DNA of 6,402 nt, taken from NCBI GenBank assembly GCA_002733485.1, contig NVVU01000064.1, forward strand, positions 1,572-7,973, in the 5' to 3' direction. The notes under the pieces are model-generated. The model searched no databases and was not told the origin of the DNA. It saw only the letters and a program-made list of their open reading frames with translations. Source of the stretch: Robiginitomaculum sp. (lineage in GTDB: Bacteria > Pseudomonadota > Alphaproteobacteria > Caulobacterales > Maricaulaceae). The first letter of the stretch is position 1; each line of letters starts with the position of its first letter. This document shows positions 1 to 4,092 of this stretch, one piece after another. The position numbers and the translations under genes are program-made.

Positions 1-431
1 AAAAGTTGATTTTTAATGCCCGCCGTATGAGACATCAGATTTTTCAACTGTACCTTTTTCGCGTTAAAGCCATTGAACGAAAAGCGCTTGAACGCCATGT
101 CCGGAAACATTTCTGCCATAGTGGTCGTATCTTTGATGTCTCCCTTGTGTTCCATCAATAGCATTGATAATGCAAAAAATGGTTTTGTGGCTGATGCGAT
201 ATAAAAAGCCGTCTCGGCATCCACCGGCTTCCTGGCTTGAATATCCGCATAGCCAAAATACCCTTCATAGATAATTTTACCATCTTTTACGATCGCAATG
301 GCAGTACCGGATGGCATATCCGTTCCCTTTTTTACTTGGGTCACATAGCGGTCTATGGCCGAGAAATCCTCTTCGGCGAACGCTGTATTGGCATAAAGAA
401 AAATGATCGCGATGAGCGCAAGTTGTTTCAT
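1..431 (-). CDS. Exported serine hydrolase, beta-lactamase/PBP4-like family (C-terminal part outside window)
   Basis: Reading the minus strand from the ATG at 431 gives 143 codons that run off the left edge without a stop, so only the N-terminal part is present. Residues 1-19 (MKQLALIAIIFLYANTAFA) look like a Sec signal peptide with an A-x-A type cleavage site before EED, so the protein is probably periplasmic. The mature part begins like class C beta-lactamase-related proteins: a strand region GTAIAIVKDGKIIYEGYFGY, then an S-x-x-K motif SATK at residues 80-83 (Ser80 nucleophile, Lys83 general base), then the typical MSHTAGI segment at 133-139. The later Y-x-N and K-T-G-like motifs would lie outside the window. 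An AGGA Shine-Dalgarno sits at 442-439, seven bases before the start, supporting this start. The family includes esterases, D-amino-acid peptidases and true beta-lactamases; the substrate cannot be told here. Family assignment is firm, function open. Confidence 0.88.
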   Translation of the reverse strand, partial: MKQLALIAIIFLYANTAFAEEDFSAIDRYVTQVKKGTDMPSGTAIAIVKDGKIIYEGYFGYADIQARKPVDAETAFYIASATKPFFALSMLLMEHKGDIKDTTTMAEMFPDMAFKRFSFNGFNAKKVQLKNLMSHTAGIKNQL

Positions 432-477
432 TATAAAGTCCTGACTAAAGGTATAGGGGGGTAATTCCATGCAGTGC

Positions 478-503
478 TAGTGTGCTGGTGCTGTAGCACA
501 CTA
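478..503. promoter_or_regulatory. Inverted repeat, candidate operator or leader hairpin of the serine hydrolase gene
   Basis: The arms TAGTGTGCT (478-486) and AGCACACTA (495-503) are perfect 9-bp complements separated by 8 bases. The pentamer GTGCT also occurs directly repeated at 474, 482 and 488. There is no T tract on either side, so it is not a normal terminator. Its centre lies about 59 bases upstream of the hydrolase start, where an operator, activator site or 5'-UTR hairpin would be expected. The size and symmetry fit a dimeric helix-turn-helix regulator, but no regulator gene is in the window and the binding protein is unknown. Confidence 0.45.
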
Positions 504-606
504 AGCGACACTTGGCAAGAAAATACCTGACAGCAGCCTTGGTGCATGTCAAAGGTCTGGGCCTGAAAGTTTTATTCAATTCAGTTTGGCAGGAAGGGGT
601 AAATTA

Positions 607-660
607 ATGAGCCCTGTCCTTAAGCCATCAGGCTATGGTGAAATTGAGCCCACACCCTGA
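607..660 (+). CDS. Possible 17-aa micro-ORF with strong ribosome binding site
   Basis: An ATG at 607 opens a 17-codon frame, MSPVLKPSGYGEIEPTP, ending in TGA at 658-660. It is preceded by an A/G-rich tract AGGAAGGGG at 591-599, seven bases from the ATG, which is a better Shine-Dalgarno than that of several real genes here. The peptide is not recognised. It does not continue in frame to any longer gene and ends about 300 bases before lon. I could not identify a convincing promoter in front of it. It may be a chance match, a small regulatory peptide or the start of a gene whose remainder was lost. Confidence 0.15.
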   Translation: MSPVLKPSGYGEIEPTP

Positions 661-662
661 TC

Positions 663-839
663 TTATTTCCCGATAGAGGGGGCATTGGCCAGTGCCAGTG
701 AGACAAGGGCAATGGCGGTGGCCAGCGGGCGTAAACGGGATGGCTGAGGGATCTTGATGGCGTCCTTTTTCGTGCGGGCGTGTTGCTCTCATGATGGTGC
801 TACCAACGGGGCGCTGGCAAGAGCACTGCGCATTACCAT
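663..839 (-). pseudogene. Decayed small ORF with signal-peptide-like C-terminal segment
   Basis: From the ATG at 839, preceded by AAGG seven bases upstream, one minus-strand frame runs 59 codons to a TAA at 665-663 but is broken at codon 17 by TGA (791-789). The part after the break is protein-like: a basic stretch (ARTKKDAIK), then SRLRPLATAIALVSLALANA at codons 34-53, resembling a signal peptide or short membrane helix, then PSIGK and stop. Codon choice there is rich in G/C third positions, as in lon. Alternatively, an ATG at 792-790 that overlaps the TGA would give an intact 42-residue product if the five-base A run (minus-strand reading of 770-766) had four bases. Either reading implies one inactivating change. 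I recognise no homologue; it may be a remnant of an exported protein or chance. Confidence 0.2.
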
Positions 840-847
840 TGTGAAAC

Positions 848-878
848 CTTGAAGGGTGTGCGTCGCATCGCCACATTT
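848..878 (+). promoter_or_regulatory. Candidate heat-shock (RpoH/sigma-32-type) promoter of lon
   Basis: A perfect CTTGAA -35 element (848-853) is followed after 17 bases by CCACATTT (871-878), which differs at one position from the classical sigma-32 -10 element CCCCATTT. Transcription would start near 885, giving a leader of roughly 75 bases before lon. lon is a known member of the sigma-32 regulon in E. coli, so the location makes sense. A weaker sigma-70-like pair (GTGACG at 886-891 with CATAGT at 907-912, spacing 15) is also present but much less convincing. Confidence 0.5.
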
Positions 879-949
879 TGTTCAGGTGACGTTATGTTTT
901 CCCTGTCATAGTAATGGCGAATCGTTATCCGATAATCAGACCAGAAAAC

Positions 950-954
950 AAGGA
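950..954 (+). promoter_or_regulatory. Shine-Dalgarno that decides the lon start
   Basis: AAGGA at 950-954 is the only good ribosome binding site before lon. Three in-frame ATGs follow at 954, 960 and 966. The first overlaps the site itself and cannot use it. The second lies 5 bases after it and the third 11 bases after it, so 960 has the best spacing. Confidence 0.6.
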
Positions 955-959
955 TGTGT

Positions 960-3368
960 ATGTTTATGAGTGATTTCCCCCAAACCCTGCCGGTTTTGCC
1001 TTTGCGCGACATTGTGGTGTTCCCCCACATGATCGTGCCGCTGTTTGCGGGTCGTGAAAAATCGATCAAGGCGCTGGAACAGGTCATGGACGGAGAGAAG
1101 ACCATCCTCCTGCTGAGCCAGCGCGACCCCTCCACCGACGATCCGGAGGCAAAAGACCTCTATACGGTTGGCTGTGTCGCCAAGGTATTGCAATTGCTGA
1201 AACTGCCCGATGGCACCCTCAAAGTGCTGGTCGAGGGTATTGAGCGCGTGAGCGTTAACCAGATCCGGATGAATGATGAGTTTCTGGAAGCCGAAGCTAT
1301 GGCATTGCCCGGCGACGAGGACGACAGCGCCGAAACCAGAGCCTTGATGCGGGCGGTTGCCGAAAATTTTGAAAATTATGCCAAGCTCAACAAGAAAATT
1401 GCGCCCGACCTGATGGAGTCTCTAGGCAACATTAAAGAGCCCAGCCGTCTGGCCGACACCATTGCGGCGCATCTGGCTATCAAGATTGCTGAAAAGCAAA
1501 AACTGCTGGATACCGCCAGCGCGTCCGAACGTCTGGAGCTGGCCTTTGCCGCCATGGAAGGCGAGATCAGCGTTTTGCAGGTGGAGAAAAAAATCCGCCG
1601 CCGGGTGAAAGGCCAGATGGAGAAATCCCAGCGCGAATATTATCTGAACGAACAGATGAAAGCCATTCAGCGCGAGCTGGGCGATGGCGACGAGGCCCGG
1701 GACGAGCTGGATGAACTGGCCGAGAAGATTAAAAAGATCAAACTGTCCAAAGAAGCGCGCATCAAAGCCGAATCGGAAATGAAAAAGCTGCGCCAGATGA
1801 GCCCGATGTCGGCAGAATCGACCGTGGTGCGCAATTATCTTGACTGGATGACCGCAATTCCGTGGGGCAAAAAACGCCGCGCCACGATCGAACTGAAAAA
1901 GGCTGAAGCCATTCTTGATGAAGATCATTATGGGCTGGAAAAGGTCAAGGAACGGATTTTGGAACATCTGGCCGTTCAGGCCCGGACCAAAAAAATCCGT
2001 GGACCTATCCTCTGTCTTGTTGGCCCGCCGGGGGTGGGTAAAACCTCGCTGGGTAAATCCATTGCCCGGGCAACAGGGCGCAATTTTGTGCGCGTGTCGC
2101 TGGGCGGTGTGAGGGACGAGGCCGAAATACGCGGCCATCGGCGCACCTATATCGGCTCTATGCCGGGGCGCATTATTCAGTCCATGAAAAAGGCTAAATC
2201 CAACAATCCGCTTTTTCTGCTGGACGAGATCGACAAGTTGGGCGCTGATTTTCGCGGTGATCCGTCGGCGGCGCTTCTTGAGGTTTTGGACCCGGAACAA
2301 AACTCCACCTTCAACGATCATTATCTGGAAGTGGACTATGACCTTTCCAACGTGATGTTCATTACCACGGCCAATTCTCTGAACATGCCGCGCCCGTTGA
2401 TGGACCGTATGGAGATCATTCGCATCCCCGGTTATACCGAGGATGAAAAAATCGAGATCGCAAGGCGTCACCTTATTCCCAAACAGCTGGAAAACCATGC
2501 GCTGAAAGCCGAAGAATTTGTGATCGACGAAGCGGCCCTGCGCGACCTGATCCGCTATTACACCCGCGAAGCCGGGGTGCGTAATCTGGAACGGGAACTG
2601 GCCAATCTGGCCCGCAAAGGCGTGCGTGATCTGGAAAGCGGCAAAGCTGAAAAAATCCACATCACCTCTGATAATCTTGGTGATTATGCCGGGGTGCGTA
2701 AATGCAGCTTTGGCGAAACCGACAAGAAGGATCAGATCGGCGTGGTCACCGGCCTCGCCTGGACCGAAGCCGGTGGTGATTTGCTGACCATTGAAGCGGT
2801 AAAAATGCCGGGGCGCGGACGCATGACCGTTACCGGTAATTTGCGCGATGTGATGAAAGAAAGCATTTCGGCGGCGAACTCCTATGTGCATTCCCGTGCA
2901 GCCAATTTTGGCATCAAGGCCAACGAGTTTAAAAAGTCTGACATTCACGTGCATGTGCCCGAAGGGGCAACGCCAAAGGATGGACCCTCTGCCGGGGTGG
3001 CCATGGCGCTGGCCATTGTTTCGGTCTTAAGCGGTATTCCCATTCGTAAGGACATTGCCATGACTGGCGAGATCACCCTGCGCGGCCGGGTGCTGGAAAT
3101 TGGCGGATTAAAGGAAAAGCTGTTGGCGGCGTTACGCGGCGGCGTAAAAACCGTGCTGATCCCGTCGGATAACGCCAAGGATCTGGCGGAGATCCCTGAT
3201 AATGTGAAAAATCAGCTGGAGATCATTCCGGTGCAAACGGTCGCCGAAGTGCTGGAAAGGGCGCTAACGCAACCGCTGGAGCCGGTGGAATGGAACGAGG
3301 ACGAAGAACCTTCCATGGCCAAAACATCCAGCGAAGACGGTGATTCTGATACGCTGAGCACGCACTAG
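960..3368 (+). CDS. lon: ATP-dependent serine protease Lon (endopeptidase La)
   Basis: Complete Lon of 802 residues from the ATG at 960 (804 from 954, 800 from 966; the best-spaced ribosome binding site favours 960). The N-terminal substrate-binding domain starts with LPVLPLRDIVVFPHMIVPLF and is followed by a charged helical region. The AAA+ module has Walker A GPPGVGKT at residues 355-362 and Walker B LLDEID with Asp422-Glu423. The C-terminal protease domain shows PKDGPSAG with catalytic Ser677, and GGLKEK with catalytic Lys720, matching Ser679 and Lys722 of the 784-residue E. coli enzyme. An acidic tail of about 25 residues extends beyond the E. coli C-terminus. Lon is a cytoplasmic hexamer that unfolds and degrades misfolded and short-lived regulatory proteins using ATP. 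It appears monocistronic, with a heat-shock-type promoter upstream and a terminator downstream. All key residues are intact. Confidence 0.98.
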   Translation: MFMSDFPQTLPVLPLRDIVVFPHMIVPLFAGREKSIKALEQVMDGEKTILLLSQRDPSTDDPEAKDLYTVGCVAKVLQLLKLPDGTLKVLVEGIERVSVNQIRMNDEFLEAEAMALPGDEDDSAETRALMRAVAENFENYAKLNKKIAPDLMESLGNIKEPSRLADTIAAHLAIKIAEKQKLLDTASASERLELAFAAMEGEISVLQVEKKIRRRVKGQMEKSQREYYLNEQMKAIQRELGDGDEARDELDELAEKIKKIKLSKEARIKAESEMKKLRQMSPMSAESTVVRNYLDWMTAIPWGKKRRATIELKKAEAILDEDHYGLEKVKERILEHLAVQARTKKIRGPILCLVGPPGVGKTSLGKSIARATGRNFVRVSLGGVRDEAEIRGHRRTYIGSMPGRIIQSMKKAKSNNPLFLLDEIDKLGADFRGDPSAALLEVLDPEQNSTFNDHYLEVDYDLSNVMFITTANSLNMPRPLMDRMEIIRIPGYTEDEKIEIARRHLIPKQLENHALKAEEFVIDEAALRDLIRYYTREAGVRNLERELANLARKGVRDLESGKAEKIHITSDNLGDYAGVRKCSFGETDKKDQIGVVTGLAWTEAGGDLLTIEAVKMPGRGRMTVTGNLRDVMKESISAANSYVHSRAANFGIKANEFKKSDIHVHVPEGATPKDGPSAGVAMALAIVSVLSGIPIRKDIAMTGEITLRGRVLEIGGLKEKLLAALRGGVKTVLIPSDNAKDLAEIPDNVKNQLEIIPVQTVAEVLERALTQPLEPVEWNEDEEPSMAKTSSEDGDSDTLSTH

Positions 3369-3401
3369 ATCAAGACCAGCATCGCCCATTTTGATGCCTG
3401 C

Positions 3402-3436
3402 AAAGGCGGTTCTTTCCCAGGAAAGAGCCGCCTTTT
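3402..3436 (+). terminator. Rho-independent terminator of lon
   Basis: The stem AAAGGCGGTTCTTTC (3402-3416) pairs fully with GAAAGAGCCGCCTTT (3421-3435), with one G-U pair, around a CCAG tetraloop. The T run at 3433-3436 is short and partly inside the stem. It lies 34 bases after the lon stop codon. Confidence 0.85.
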
Positions 3437-3566
3437 GCATCTGAACAGGTTATTTCCTCAATTTCTTGATGAAAAAAGCCTCGGAGCCTTTGCAAAATAA
3501 GGGTTTTGAGGCAAGACTACGGTCATCGCGCCACTGATTCGGCGCAAACCTTAATGGGGAGACACC

Positions 3567-3842
3567 ATGAACAAGAGTGAATTAGCCGAAGCCGTAGCCG
3601 CCAAAGTCGGCATGACCAAGGCGCAAGGCATAGAAGTCGTAAACGCTTTCGTCGGCGCTGTTGAAGAAGCCCTGGCCGCTGGCGGCGATGTCCGCATTCC
3701 GGGTTTTGGTTCTTTTAGCGTTGCGCACCGCGCCGCCGGTAAAGCCCGCAACCCACGGACTGGCGAACTGGTTGACCGCCCGGCATCCAAACGCCCTAAA
3801 TTTAAAGCAGGCAAATCCTTCAAGGATTGCGTGAACAACTAA
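3567..3842 (+). CDS. hup: HU-family histone-like DNA-binding protein
   Basis: A complete 91-residue protein, the normal HU length. It begins MNKSELAEAVAAKVGMTKAQ, the usual N-terminal helix pair for dimerisation. The beta-arm region starts with GFGSF at residues 46-50 and reaches the conserved arm tip RNPRTG at 61-66, whose Pro63 intercalates into bent DNA in HU and IHF. The basic C-terminus RPKFKAGKSFKD completes the fold. HU dimers bind and bend DNA without strong sequence preference and shape the nucleoid. The ATG at 3567 follows GGGGAG (3556-3561) by five bases. The gene lies 198 bases after lon, beyond the lon terminator, so it is probably transcribed separately. HU rather than IHF is favoured by the overall sequence and the lon neighbourhood. 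Cys88 near the C-terminus is unusual for HU. Confidence 0.96.
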   Translation: MNKSELAEAVAAKVGMTKAQGIEVVNAFVGAVEEALAAGGDVRIPGFGSFSVAHRAAGKARNPRTGELVDRPASKRPKFKAGKSFKDCVNN

Positions 3843-3861
3843 TCAGATCTGTTCTGCTGTG

Positions 3862-3889
3862 AAAGGGCTGGCTTATGCCGGCCCTTTTT
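3862..3889 (+). terminator. Rho-independent terminator of the HU gene
   Basis: The arms AAAGGGCTGGC (3862-3872) and GCCGGCCCTTT (3877-3887) form an 11-bp stem with one G-U pair and a TTAT loop. The T run is at 3885-3889. It lies 19 bases after the HU stop, where a terminator is expected. Confidence 0.9.
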
Positions 3890-3900
3890 CAGTTTTGCTC

Positions 3901-3928
3901 TTGCCCGGTGCGCGGTTTTGGGCATAGT
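3901..3928 (+). promoter_or_regulatory. Candidate sigma-70-type promoter of tRNA-Val
   Basis: TTGCCC (3901-3906) and CATAGT (3923-3928) are each four-of-six matches to the -35 and -10 consensus with a 16-base spacer. The start would fall near 3935, about ten bases before the mature tRNA 5' end. The G/C-rich stretch GCGC after the -10 resembles the discriminator of stringently controlled stable-RNA promoters. It also lies directly after the HU terminator, so the tRNA needs its own promoter. Confidence 0.4.
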
Positions 3929-3944
3929 GCGCAACCTTGATTAA

Positions 3945-4020
3945 GGGCGATTAGCTCAGTTGGGAGAGCGCCACGTTTACACCGTGGATGTCGGGAGTTC
4001 GAGCCTCTCATCGCCCACCA
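3945..4020 (+). tRNA. tRNA-Val (anticodon TAC)
   Basis: A full 76-base cloverleaf. The acceptor stem GGGCGAT pairs with ATCGCCC, followed by A and an encoded CCA (4018-4020). The D arm is GCTC/GAGC around AGTTGGGA. The anticodon stem CCACG/CGTGG encloses the loop TTTACAC with anticodon TAC, which reads GTA and related valine codons. The T arm GGGAG/CTCTC (one G-U pair) encloses TTCGAGC. A tRNA-Val next to lon and hup is, to my knowledge, common in Alphaproteobacteria. Confidence 0.98.
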
Positions 4021-4037
4021 TTTTTCATAGATAAACA

Positions 4038-4076
4038 AGAACGGCGGCATATTGAATGCCGCCGTTCTATTTTTTT
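4038..4076. terminator. Strong hairpin terminator between convergent tRNA-Val and katG
   Basis: The arms AGAACGGCGGCAT (4038-4050) and ATGCCGCCGTTCT (4056-4068) are a perfect 13-bp stem with an ATTGA loop. On the plus strand seven T's follow at 4070-4076, making it an excellent terminator for the tRNA. On the minus strand the stem lies 24 bases after the katG stop, but its tail (TTGTTTATC) is only moderately T-rich, so it may end katG transcripts less efficiently. Confidence 0.9.
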
Positions 4077-4092
4077 GTATTTTGCTAAGCGC

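Larger units (their letters stand above)
432..959. other. Long intergenic region between the divergent hydrolase and lon genes
   Basis: More than 500 bases without a convincing intact gene. From left to right it holds a 9-bp-arm inverted repeat (478-503), a 17-codon plus-strand micro-ORF with a good ribosome binding site (607-660), a decayed-looking minus-strand reading frame (839-663), a heat-shock-type promoter for lon (848-878) and a short palindrome TTATC-C-GATAA (925-935) in the lon leader. No tRNA, terminator with a T tail, or insertion-sequence end was found. The two flanking genes are transcribed away from each other, so promoters for both should lie here. Confidence 0.6.

Noticed and set aside
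237..464. 75-codon plus-strand frame at the left end
   Set aside because: It overlaps the serine hydrolase gene on the opposite strand, which has a signal peptide, SxxK motif and ribosome binding site.
521..552. Perfect TTGACA -35 (minus strand 552-547) with GTATTT as -10 (526-521) for the hydrolase
   Set aside because: The spacer is 20 bases and the -10 is poor, so it is too weak to annotate although the -35 is perfect.
681..696. Near-palindrome GGCA-N-TGGCCA-N-TGCC
   Set aside because: It can be explained by repeated Ala and Leu codons in the decayed hydrophobic ORF segment and is not at a promoter position.
789..791. TGA in the minus-strand small ORF as a selenocysteine codon
   Set aside because: No SECIS-like hairpin directly after it, no selenoprotein family recognised, and the context suits simple decay.
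925..935. Palindrome TTATC-C-GATAA in the lon leader
   Set aside because: Five-base arms with a one-base centre are too short to separate from chance; mentioned only as part of the intergenic description.
1422..2954. 510-codon open frame on the minus strand opposite lon
   Set aside because: It is antisense to an intact, fully motif-confirmed lon. The translation is rich in His, Phe and Gln with no recognisable domain, a typical mirror of codon bias.
3551..3838. 95-codon minus-strand frame opposite the HU gene
   Set aside because: Low-complexity Ala/Ser/Pro-rich shadow of a certain HU gene; no ribosome binding site or homology recognised.
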